From positions 1-44,644 of the forward strand of contig JANDJK010000013.1 in the NCBI GenBank assembly GCA_024330925.1: a stretch of DNA of 44,644 bases. The letters are read 5' to 3'. The DNA is from Nitrospira sp. (GTDB lineage: Bacteria; Nitrospirota; Nitrospiria; Nitrospirales; Nitrospiraceae). Below are positions 37,667 through 44,644 of the stretch, piece by piece. Within the stretch, counting starts at the first letter, position 1, and each line of letters begins with the position of its first letter. A program made the position numbers and the translations under genes. The notes beneath the pieces were generated by a model, which saw only the letters and a list, made by a program, of their open reading frames with translations, did no database searches and was not told the DNA's origin.

Positions 37667-37712
37667 AGACAGAAACCTTGGGCCGACCCCCTGCTTTCGG
37701 AGGAGGAACACC

Positions 37713-38147
37713 ATGCTGAAAGAATTCAAAGAATTCGCGATGAGAGGCAACGTACTTGATATGGCGATTGGAGTCATCATGGGAGGCGCGTTCGGCAAAA
37801 TCGTCTCGTCCCTCGTGAGCGACGTGCTCATGCCACCCCTCGGCTTGATCCTTGGCAAGGTCGATTTCTCAAGCCTCTTCATCAACCTGTCCGATACATC
37901 CTATCCCTCGCTGGTGGCGGCCAAGGCCGCCGGAGCTCCGACCCTCAACTACGGAGTCTTTTTACAAAGCGTCTTCGACTTTTTGATCATTGCGTTTGCG
38001 ATTTTTATGGTGGTCAAACAGATCAACCGATTTAAGCGCGAGGCCCCCTCTCCGCCTCCGCCCGCCCCACCGGAGCCGACCAACGAGGAAAAATTATTGA
38101 TGGAAGTCCGAGACTGGCTGAAGGACCGCCAATCCGGCTTACAATGA
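37713..38147 (+). CDS. mscL: Large-conductance mechanosensitive channel
   Basis: A pentameric inner-membrane channel that opens under hypo-osmotic stress. 144 residues: N-terminal [24 protein letters not shown] (helix and first transmembrane segment), a periplasmic loop, a second segment [18 protein letters not shown], then a Pro-rich linker and the C-terminal bundle [21 protein letters not shown] is near the ATG. Confidence 0.97.
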   Translation: MLKEFKEFAMRGNVLDMAIGVIMGGAFGKIVSSLVSDVLMPPLGLILGKVDFSSLFINLSDTSYPSLVAAKAAGAPTLNYGVFLQSVFDFLIIAFAIFMVVKQINRFKREAPSPPPPAPPEPTNEEKLLMEVRDWLKDRQSGLQ

Positions 38148-38205
38148 CCGCCATATCAGATCGACCGAATTCTCGACACACCACGCATGATACCTAACAA
38201 TTCTT

Positions 38206-39141
38206 ATGAAGAAACGCCATGCCGGATTTGTGGCGATGGGCTTGGTGACCCTTATCGGTTGTTCTTCCTACATCAAGCAACCGAGCGTTTGTATTGACCG
38301 ATGGTACGGGTACGTCCAAGAGGGCGGATGCCCATCCGCCATCAAGGCGGCGGCCGTTGATGAAACAGCCGCCCGCTTGGCCTCCCATGAACGAGAGCGG
38401 CAACGACTGGCCGATGAGCTAGAGGCAGCGCGGCGTCAAAACAGCACGTTGAACAATCGAGTGAGCAAGCTGGAACGACAAGTGGCCGACCGAGATCGGG
38501 AACTTGCGGCGCTTCGGGCCGGCAGCGGAGATCGGAATCGACTGACCTCTCAGCTCACCTTCGCCCAGAATGACAGAGATCGCTTGGCGGCGGAATTGGC
38601 GGCGGCCAATCAACGCATCGCGGATCTCGAACGTCAAGTAGTCGAGGCGCGGGCCGCTCAAGCGGCTCCGGCCCCCAAACTTGAAAGCGCACGTCAAGGC
38701 CTCGTCCGCGCCCTCAGGCCGCAAATTGAAAAGGGGGACATCTCGATTGATCTGAACAGCGAACGACTGCTGATCAATTCGGCGTCCAATTACCTGTTCG
38801 GCTCCAGCCACGACCAGCTCAAGCCGGGCGGCGTTGAAGCGCTCAAGAAAGTCGGCAACGTGCTGAAAGACTACCCGGAGTATTCCGTGTCCGTTGCAGG
38901 ACACACGGACAATCGGCCGCTCCGGAGCACCTTAAAGAAGAAGTTCGCCTCGAACCAAGAACTGTCTGAAGCTCGGGCTGCAAGCGCGGCCAAAGCACTG
39001 GCGGAAGGAGGACTGACTTCCGTAACGACGGCCGGCCACGCCGACACGCAACCGGTCGCCTCAAACAACACCGAAGCGGGGCGGGCTCAAAATCGTCGGG
39101 TCGAGATCATCGTCAAGCAAGAGGGCGGGCGAGAGGGCTGA
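38206..39141 (+). CDS. OmpA-family peptidoglycan-associated lipoprotein with coiled coil
   Basis: 311 residues. The signal peptide ends in a lipobox (LIGC, C19), so it is a lipoprotein. Residues about 50-160 form a long Arg/Glu/Ala coiled coil. A C-terminal OmpA-like domain (about 200-305) has VAGHTDNRPL, NQELSEARA and NRRVEI, the peptidoglycan-binding signature with Asp and Arg residues in place. It probably tethers the outer membrane to the cell wall. Between lipobox and coil there are two cysteines (in SVCIDRWYG and EGGCPS) that could pair. Confidence 0.9.
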   Translation: MKKRHAGFVAMGLVTLIGCSSYIKQPSVCIDRWYGYVQEGGCPSAIKAAAVDETAARLASHERERQRLADELEAARRQNSTLNNRVSKLERQVADRDRELAALRAGSGDRNRLTSQLTFAQNDRDRLAAELAAANQRIADLERQVVEARAAQAAPAPKLESARQGLVRALRPQIEKGDISIDLNSERLLINSASNYLFGSSHDQLKPGGVEALKKVGNVLKDYPEYSVSVAGHTDNRPLRSTLKKKFASNQELSEARAASAAKALAEGGLTSVTTAGHADTQPVASNNTEAGRAQNRRVEIIVKQEGGREG

Positions 39142-39310
39142 CAAGCCGACTCCTCCCTCCTTGATACGGTGAGAAGAGATCTTCCCCGTGCGAGGATCTC
39201 TTCCAGCCACTCCCGCATTTTCTCACATCACAATCAGATGCTCGTCTGAGTTGCCGCAGGAACCGCTCAAGAATTTACTCCGGCCATCCGATAATGAGGC
39301 ACGACAGGCC

Positions 39311-39763
39311 ATGGAGCCGACCGTGCTATCTTTCTCTCCCGAACTGACCGCCGGTGCCGTCATGTCCTCTCATGTCGTCACCGTCACCATGGACGATTCT
39401 CTCGCGACGATCCGGCGCCTGTTTCAAGAGCATCAGTTCCATCACCTCTTGGTCGTTGAACAAGGCGAGCTTGTCGGCATCATTTCCGATCGCGACCTCT
39501 TAAAAGCCATCAGCCCAAACATCGGCACCCTGTCTGAAACGGATCGTGATCGCGCCACCCTCAACAAACGCGCCCATCACATCATGACGCGCAACCCCGT
39601 CACCGTGCAGACGACGACACCGATCGAGATCGCCGCCGCGCTGATGCTGGAGAAACAAGTCTCCTGTCTCCCCATCACTTCGGGCAACCGACATCTCGAA
39701 GGGATCTTGACCTGGCGAGACATCTTGCGGACTCTTATCAACCCGGATCGACTGCGATCCTGA
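39311..39763 (+). CDS. CBS-domain pair protein
   Basis: 150 residues from ATG 39311, made of two CBS motifs (about 18-70: VMSSHVVTVTMDD, FHHLLVVEQGELVGIISDRDLL; and about 90-145: IMTRNPVTVQTTT, SCLPITSGNRHLEGILTWRDIL). Such stand-alone Bateman modules bind adenosine nucleotides and act as energy or ion-strength sensors. The frame is open to GTG 39188, but the extra 41 residues precede the fold. No dedicated partner is adjacent. Confidence 0.88.
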   Translation: MEPTVLSFSPELTAGAVMSSHVVTVTMDDSLATIRRLFQEHQFHHLLVVEQGELVGIISDRDLLKAISPNIGTLSETDRDRATLNKRAHHIMTRNPVTVQTTTPIEIAAALMLEKQVSCLPITSGNRHLEGILTWRDILRTLINPDRLRS

Positions 39764-39922
39764 TCTGCTCGCATCTCGTCACACATACCCCCGCAATCCG
39801 CTCAACCCTTTTCCCCCAACACCGAAGGCCACCGGCCGTTCCACATGCCCCCTCCTGACGATGACGTGTCGAGAACGCACCGTAATTTGATGGTCTTGAG
39901 GCTCTCAACCGCCCGTCGGCTT

Positions 39923-39962
39923 TCCTGACATCCTCCTCTCGAGGCAGCCTGAGAATCGTCAG
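39923..39962 (-). terminator. Compound hairpin downstream of the TPR gene
   Basis: On the minus strand, two bases after the TPR stop, CCTGAC pairs with GTCAGG about 28 bases on, with an inner CCTC/GAGG stem, and AAAG follows. There is no U-run. It is placed correctly for a transcript end. Confidence 0.35.
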
Positions 39963-39964
39963 GG

Positions 39965-41698
39965 CTAGGACCGATCGACGATCCTGAATCGGGCTTCATC
40001 GACCAGCGTATAGGCGTTGGCTCGCTCTCCGGCAAAAAGACCGCAGCGATAAAGACCGGGCGTCCACCCGGTTGCAGGACGGGTCAGCATGAAATAACCC
40101 GATTGATCGTTTGTCGCGGTCATCACTCGGTCCTGAGCCACGATCCCTCGCCCCTCGCGTTGCCCGTTGGATTCCATAAAACACTGGGCGGCAAGCGGCA
40201 CGGCGTCGTACGAGGCCGATACCAGTCCGAAGACCAGGTAAATCTCCGGTTGGGTCGTCGGAAACGTATCACCGGGGTTCAAGGGAATGAAATCATGGGC
40301 CCCGGTCGGAAAATCATCACGTACGACCTTTCCCGCCGGGATGACGAAACGAAACCAACTGAAATCGGCATCGCGCCCCATCAACGAAATCCCTCCATCC
40401 ATAACATTCTGAGGGGCCACCTGTTCGACAGCTCGGATATACAATTCTTCATCAGATGGTCCTGCGGCTGAATGATCAGGCATCTCTCCGCCCTGCAAGA
40501 ACCCGATGTCTCGCTTCACCGAATCCGGCAAATGAGGCCGCACTTTGTCAAGCCATTTGGCCAGTTTCTCCTTAGAAAGAACGCGCATCCCGCCAGGAAG
40601 AGCTAGGTCTTTGTTCGCTTCTTCGAATTCAACGGCTGCGTCATACAACGTTTGGAAATGCATGAACGCCTCTTCCCATCGTTTCAGCTCTACCAAGCAC
40701 TGTCCCATCCGAAAGGTGACATCCGCGTACTCTTCTTCATCGGCATCCAAACCGAATACACTGCCGAAGACAGTCAACGCCTCCTCACACCGCCCCAATT
40801 GCATCAACACAATACCGAAGTGGTAGGTCGTCAGTAAGTCGCGAGGATTCAAAGCAAGCATCTTTCGGTAGAGAGGCTCAGCTTCTTGATACCGGCCAGC
40901 CGCAAATAGTTTCCACGCCTCGGCACGCATGGAAGCCCACTCCTTTAGCTGCGCAGCCGTCGTCCCAGGAGTCAAAAGAGGGGTAAACCGCCGACCCCGT
41001 TCTATCGATTCATGAAGTTGGGCCAATTGATTCTTAGCGATCAATTCCAAGGGAGAATTGAGATCCGCCTGTTGGAGCACAGCACGGATTTCGGCCTCTG
41101 CACCGGCATAATCCAACACATCAAAACGGGCACGAGCCAACGCCAGGCGCCAATCTAACAGATCCGGTGCCAATTCAACGGCTCGTTGATAGGCTTCGAG
41201 TGATTCTTCAAGACGATCGATTTTGCGGAGTTCTTGAGCCAATCGCAGATACACCAGAGGGTTGCGATTGTCCTGCTGTGCAATACGACGCAACTCTTCG
41301 ATCGCTTCCTCTTCCCTCCCCCACCAGACCAACACGCTCCATTTGGCCCACCGTGTTGTCAGCGAGCCAGGGTCGGTGGCCAGGGCCAACTCATACTCGC
41401 GAACCGCTTCCTGTGGCCCCCGGAACGTTGCCAGAATATCACCCCGCAACCTGTGTAACCGCGAAGACCGAGGATGGACATGAAGGCCTTGGTCCAACAA
41501 TTCAAGTGCGGACCACACTGCTCCGCTCTCCCATGCCCCCAGCACTTCACGAATCGTTTGCTCTTCCGACTGACCCATCGTCTCCTGCGCAATGCCTTGT
41601 GGTTTCACCAATGCAAACAACACGAGACATCCCCATCCCACCCTCCATATTCTCCTTAAGAAACAGGTCTGCCTCTTTTGCTTCTGTGATCGCTCCAT
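39965..41698 (-). CDS. Exported TPR-repeat protein of unknown function
   Basis: 577 residues from ATG 41698, which has AGAGGG eight bases upstream. The frame is open to 41878, but the extension is low quality. A signal sequence or anchor (about 14-40, WGCLVLFALVKPQGIAQE) is followed by ten or more TPR-like helices (about 45-390). An uncharacterised beta-rich C-terminal domain spans about 440-577, with FVIPAGKVVRDDFP, YLVFGLVSASYDAVPL, GYFMLTRPATGWTPGLYRCG and a final VDEARFRIVD. The C-terminal domain has the look of an immunoglobulin-like ligand or matrix domain. It is divergent from trmL. I do not recognise the family. Confidence 0.85.
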   Translation of the reverse strand: MERSQKQKRQTCFLRRIWRVGWGCLVLFALVKPQGIAQETMGQSEEQTIREVLGAWESGAVWSALELLDQGLHVHPRSSRLHRLRGDILATFRGPQEAVREYELALATDPGSLTTRWAKWSVLVWWGREEEAIEELRRIAQQDNRNPLVYLRLAQELRKIDRLEESLEAYQRAVELAPDLLDWRLALARARFDVLDYAGAEAEIRAVLQQADLNSPLELIAKNQLAQLHESIERGRRFTPLLTPGTTAAQLKEWASMRAEAWKLFAAGRYQEAEPLYRKMLALNPRDLLTTYHFGIVLMQLGRCEEALTVFGSVFGLDADEEEYADVTFRMGQCLVELKRWEEAFMHFQTLYDAAVEFEEANKDLALPGGMRVLSKEKLAKWLDKVRPHLPDSVKRDIGFLQGGEMPDHSAAGPSDEELYIRAVEQVAPQNVMDGGISLMGRDADFSWFRFVIPAGKVVRDDFPTGAHDFIPLNPGDTFPTTQPEIYLVFGLVSASYDAVPLAAQCFMESNGQREGRGIVAQDRVMTATNDQSGYFMLTRPATGWTPGLYRCGLFAGERANAYTLVDEARFRIVDRS

Positions 41699-41908
41699 GT
41701 CGGCATCCCTCTGTTCAATCACACCGAAATCGTTGACCTGCACTATACCAAAGAAGCTCAATCGGCGGGAAATACAGTTGGCTGAAGAAGCGTGGAAACA
41801 AAAACTCTGCTGTTTTGACGGCGGAATACCTCTTGAAACTTTTGAGCTATGCTCTATAGTGTCGCATGTGCGTCGCACACGATTACAAGCGCGACCGTCC
41901 GTGGAGTC

Positions 41909-42373
41909 GTGTTTGACATCATTCTTTATCAGCCTGAAATTCCATCTAACACTGGCAACATCATTCGACTATGCGCCAACACCGGCGCAAGACTCCATTT
42001 GGTGAAACCGCTGGGATTTCAGCTCGACGATCGACGGCTGCGCCGTGCAGGATTAGACTATCGAGAATGTTCCACCATCGTCGTGTATCGCTCGTGGGAG
42101 GATTGCAAGACTCATTTTGCCAACCGCCGCCTCTTTACCCTCTCCGTCCGGGGTACACGACGATACGACTTGATTCCCTATCGCATTGGCGACGCATTTC
42201 TTTTTGGCCCAGAAAGCAAAGGACTGCCCGCCGAGATACTGGAAATCATCCCTCCCAGTCACCAGGTACGCCTCCCTATGATAACGGGCAGTCGGAGCCT
42301 CAATATGTCCAATGTCGTAGCAATCATGGTGTATGAAGCCTGGCGACAAGTGAACTTCCTGAATGGTCAATGA
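41909..42373 (+). CDS. trmL: tRNA (cytidine(34)-2'-O)-methyltransferase
   Basis: A SPOUT-fold methyltransferase that modifies the wobble base of tRNA-Leu. 154 residues from GTG 41909, giving MFDIILYQPEIPSNTGNIIR, the usual TrmL start. The frame continues upstream to ATG 41849 with 20 extra residues. The SAM-binding knot is visible as FGPESKGLP and SRSLNMSNVVAIMVYEAWRQ. Length matches E. coli TrmL (157). Confidence 0.95.
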   Translation: MFDIILYQPEIPSNTGNIIRLCANTGARLHLVKPLGFQLDDRRLRRAGLDYRECSTIVVYRSWEDCKTHFANRRLFTLSVRGTRRYDLIPYRIGDAFLFGPESKGLPAEILEIIPPSHQVRLPMITGSRSLNMSNVVAIMVYEAWRQVNFLNGQ

Positions 42374-42469
42374 ACCAAGCAGTCGAAGCTTCTTCTTGAC
42401 TTGACCAAGCCAACAGATCTGCTACCCTACCTGTCGCAAGCGTCACATTTCTCGACACTCACGATCTCC

Positions 42470-43498
42470 ATGATGATTCTGGTCACCGGCGGTGCCGGCT
42501 ATATCGGTTCACACACCTGTGTCGAATTGCTCCAGGCCGGCTATGACATCACGGTATTCGACAATTTCAGCAACAGCCAGCCGGAAGCGTTGCAGCGCGT
42601 GCAGCGGATCACGGGAAAGTCATTACGTGCCATTCACGGCGACGTCCGCGATTACAACGCCTTAGTAACCGCCCTGCGCGAAAGCGGCGCCCAGGCGGTG
42701 ATTCACTTCGCCGGGCTCAAGGCGGTGGGAGAATCGGTCGAGCACCCGCTTGCCTACTATGATAACAACGTCGCGGGCTCGCTTCGCTTGCTGGAAGCGA
42801 TGGCAACGGTCGGCATCAAGACCTTGGTATTCAGTTCCTCGGCAACCGTGTATGGCAACCCTCAGCGATTGCCGCTGACGGAAGATCATCCCCTCTCTGC
42901 CACTAATCCGTATGGTCAGACCAAACTCACGATCGAGCACATGTTACGAGACATGCAGCGGAGCCATTCCTCATGGCGGATTGCGATCCTTCGCTACTTC
43001 AATCCGGTCGGCGCCCATGACAGCGGCTTGATCGGCGAAGACCCTCGCGGCATCCCAAACAACCTGATGCCCTTCGTGGCACAGGTTGCCATCGGTCGCC
43101 GCCCGCATCTCAACGTGTTTGGCAATGACTATCCTACTCCCGATGGTACAGGCATCCGAGACTACATCCACGTCGTCGATTTAGCGATCGGCCATCTGAA
43201 GGCGTTGGAGGCGCTTGAACGATGGACGGATCAGACACAATGTCTCACGGTCAACCTGGGAACCGGCAAGGGCTACAGTGTGTTGGAGATTGTGCGCGCC
43301 TTCGAGGCAGCCAGTGGGCGATCCATCCCCTATCGCATTGCCCCTCGCCGTCCAGGCGATGTTGCGGTTTGCTACGCTGACCCATCCAAGGCAGCCACTC
43401 TGCTCGGATGGAAAGCGGAACGAACCCTGGCCGACATGTGTACCGACGTCTGGCGCTGGCAGCGGCTGAACCCGCAAGGATACCAGGGATCAGCGTAA
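42470..43498 (+). CDS. galE: UDP-glucose 4-epimerase
   Basis: Interconverts UDP-glucose and UDP-galactose using bound NAD, supplying galactose for LPS and polysaccharides. 342 residues from ATG 42470 (or 42473). TGGAGYIGS is the Rossmann motif. The catalytic Ser is in FSSSATVYG and Y148-x3-K152 in PYGQTK. RYFNPVGAH and the C-terminal substrate region are complete. The frame is open to TTG 42401, but that adds 23 residues before the fold. Confidence 0.95.
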   Translation: MMILVTGGAGYIGSHTCVELLQAGYDITVFDNFSNSQPEALQRVQRITGKSLRAIHGDVRDYNALVTALRESGAQAVIHFAGLKAVGESVEHPLAYYDNNVAGSLRLLEAMATVGIKTLVFSSSATVYGNPQRLPLTEDHPLSATNPYGQTKLTIEHMLRDMQRSHSSWRIAILRYFNPVGAHDSGLIGEDPRGIPNNLMPFVAQVAIGRRPHLNVFGNDYPTPDGTGIRDYIHVVDLAIGHLKALEALERWTDQTQCLTVNLGTGKGYSVLEIVRAFEAASGRSIPYRIAPRRPGDVAVCYADPSKAATLLGWKAERTLADMCTDVWRWQRLNPQGYQGSA

Positions 43499-43512
43499 GG
43501 CATCTTATCCTC

Positions 43513-43558
43513 TCCGGTTCTCCGTACTTTCACCGTCCGGTTCTGCGTACTCCTACCG
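43513..43558. repeat. Two-copy 23-base tandem repeat
   Basis: Copies at 43513-43535 and 43536-43558 differ at four positions. Each begins TCCGGTTCT and ends ACCG. No coding sense. Probably a local duplication. Confidence 0.6.
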
Positions 43559-43772
43559 CCGAGCGTCAACCGTTCAATCAGGCACCGATTACCCCATCTC
43601 TATCCAGGCATCTCTCTCACGATTTTCTTGACCGACTGTCGAGCGATTCAAAGCAGCGCGTCTCTCATTCGGCACAAACAATCAATCAATAAGGACTTTG
43701 TGTTTTTCTCTTCTCGCCTTTGCCCACAAATCAGGTTCGACTGACCCACGCGGCGGATGAGATCAACCGTCT

Positions 43773-43788
43773 GTCAAGTATACTTGAC
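43773..43788. promoter_or_regulatory. Perfect 16-bp palindrome, probable operator
   Basis: GTCAAGTATACTTGAC is its own reverse complement. Its right half supplies the start of TTGACA at 43784-43789, a possible -35, 34 bases before the ATG of the helix-turn-helix gene. A dimeric XRE-type protein binding here would block its own promoter. Confidence 0.6.
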
Positions 43789-43822
43789 AATTATCTTATT
43801 TACTTGCTACATCTGTAGCGCC

Positions 43823-44644
43823 ATGCACCATATCGGTCAAGCGACGGACTCCCCACTTCCTATTGCAAACCATCTGAAGTCCTTTCGGTTGCGGAAGGGA
43901 TTATCCCAATCCGAATTGGCCGCCCGGGCCGGGATCACCAGGCAAGCCATCTCGGCGATCGAATCCAATCAGTACCTGCCGGCCACCGGCGTGGCGCTCC
44001 AGTTGGCATCAGCGCTGGGTTGCCGTGTCGAGGATTTGTTCAGTCTGGTTCCGACTGAAGACGCAATCGAGGGGACAGTGATCGGACCTGTCGCGACAGG
44101 CAACGCACAACGGCCCCCACTTCGTGTCAAGGTAGCGATGGTGGGCAAACGGGTGATTGTGAGGCCCGTGGAGAATTTGGGCGAGGTACTTCCCTACACC
44201 GTCTCAGCCGACGGCTATGTGACATCGCCTTCATCCGGCGCTTCAGTGCATGTGATGTTGGCGCGAGATCGGCAGGCCCTTGAACAGGAAATTTGGGTCG
44301 CTGGATGCGATCCGGCCATTTTTCTGGCCGGCGAATATCTCCGGCGTCAGAAAGACTCCGCCTCCGTCGTCGGATGGACGATGGGAAGCAAAGCGGCGCT
44401 TCAGGCTTTGGAGCGACATGAAGTTCATCTTGCAGGCATTCATCTTTACGATCCGGCGACCGGCGAATCTAATCTGCCATTCTTACGACGATGGCTCAAA
44501 GGATCGGGCTATGCAGTCATCACTTTCGCCGCGTGGGAAGAAGGGCTTTTGGTTCATCCCGGCAACCCCAAATCCATCCGCACTGTTGCTGATCTGGCCA
44601 ACCCCGCTGTTACACTGGTCAATCGCGAAGACGGCTCCGGCGCG
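43823..44644 (+). CDS. XRE-type regulator with periplasmic-binding-protein-like ligand domain, 3' end outside window
   Basis: ATG 43823 opens 274 codons to the window end without a stop. Residues about 16-73 are a helix-turn-helix of the XRE/Cro type (LRKGLSQSELAARAGITRQA, then EDLFSL). From about residue 125 the sequence (EIWVAGCDPAIFLAGEYL, the AGIHLYDPATGE region, FAAWEEGLLVHPGNP, LVNREDGSGA) matches the PBP-like domain found in ModE-related and molybdopterin-linked regulators. It probably senses an oxyanion or cofactor and controls a transport or cofactor operon downstream. A palindromic site lies just upstream, suggesting autoregulation. Confidence 0.88.
   Translation, partial: MHHIGQATDSPLPIANHLKSFRLRKGLSQSELAARAGITRQAISAIESNQYLPATGVALQLASALGCRVEDLFSLVPTEDAIEGTVIGPVATGNAQRPPLRVKVAMVGKRVIVRPVENLGEVLPYTVSADGYVTSPSSGASVHVMLARDRQALEQEIWVAGCDPAIFLAGEYLRRQKDSASVVGWTMGSKAALQALERHEVHLAGIHLYDPATGESNLPFLRRWLKGSGYAVITFAAWEEGLLVHPGNPKSIRTVADLANPAVTLVNREDGSGA

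Larger units (their letters stand above)
43499..43822. other. Intergenic region with tandem repeat and operator-like palindrome
   Basis: 324 bases without a gene. Two adjacent 23-base imperfect copies (43513-43535 and 43536-43558, 19 of 23 identical, beginning TCCGGTTCT) lie shortly after galE. A perfect palindrome is at 43773-43788. The stretch from about 43770 to 43820 is AT-rich and probably holds the promoter of the next gene. Confidence 0.6.

Noticed and set aside
39854..39963. 9-bp inverted repeats (CCTGACGAT / ATCGTCAGG) flanking about 92 bases, possible small mobile element
   Set aside because: No target-site duplication was evident and no second copy was noticed in the window; the right arm is better explained as part of the hairpin after the TPR gene.

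Overview
The window is an ordinary-looking stretch of a bacterial chromosome with tightly packed genes. No rRNA, tRNA, CRISPR array, insertion sequence or prophage gene was seen. Gene order and protein flavour (gap-pgk-tpiA-secG; rplU-rpmA-obgE-proB-nadD-rsfS; a secreted copper nitrite reductase; LapB-like and PilZ proteins) suggest a Gram-negative diderm, most likely a Nitrospira-type nitrite oxidiser (phylum Nitrospirota). The assignment is an inference from recognition of the proteins, not from a search.

Layout. 1-1.6 kb: 3' part of phosphoglucomutase. 1.7-4.3 kb (minus): operon mrp - Rieske ferredoxin - unknown gene - lipA, joined by 4-nt stop/start overlaps. 4.5-7.5 kb: a bifunctional PutA without a DNA-binding domain, whose 3' end overlaps a convergent gene for an exported protein. 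8.5-10.7 kb: a short-chain dehydrogenase, bioD, and convergent thiE. 10.7-11.3 kb (minus): a decayed exported SRPBCC-like gene with one nonsense and two frameshift lesions. 11.5-12.5 kb: queG.

12.8-15.0 kb holds three exported redox proteins in a row: a lipoprotein copper nitrite reductase with all metal ligands, a signal-peptide-bearing truncated haemoglobin, and a monohaem cytochrome c. A strong hairpin lies between the last two and a terminator follows. 15.6-20.4 kb is a signalling block: a sigma-54 activator with Glu at the phosphorylation site and GAFTDA instead of GAFTGA, an HD-GYP-like protein lacking the GYP motif, and a cytosolic hybrid histidine kinase overlapping it by 4 nt.

20.4-21.5 kb is gene-poor but carries a 33-codon membrane-protein gene with a perfect ribosome binding site. 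mutS2 and a small acidic protein follow on the minus strand. 24.5-28.0 kb is gap-pgk-tpiA-secG behind a clear sigma-70-type promoter. ilvE and a PilZ protein (minus) separate it from the rplU-rpmA-obgE-proB-nadD-rsfS cluster (29.9-33.9 kb). This runs directly into a gene that looks like a LapA-LapB fusion.

35.4-43.5 kb: bioB, an exported YqgE-family protein, a 5'-truncated outer-membrane-barrel remnant, mscL, an OmpA-type lipoprotein, a CBS-pair protein, a large exported TPR protein (minus), trmL and galE. The window ends inside a helix-turn-helix regulator with a molybdate-type ligand domain, preceded by a perfect 16-bp palindrome.

Most genes are housekeeping: central carbon metabolism, cofactors (lipoate, biotin, thiamine, NAD, queuosine), ribosome biogenesis and envelope. 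The less ordinary parts are the exported nitrite/NO module, the degenerate signalling cluster, the LapAB fusion, the small or broken genes found by eye, and several unusual start or leader arrangements.
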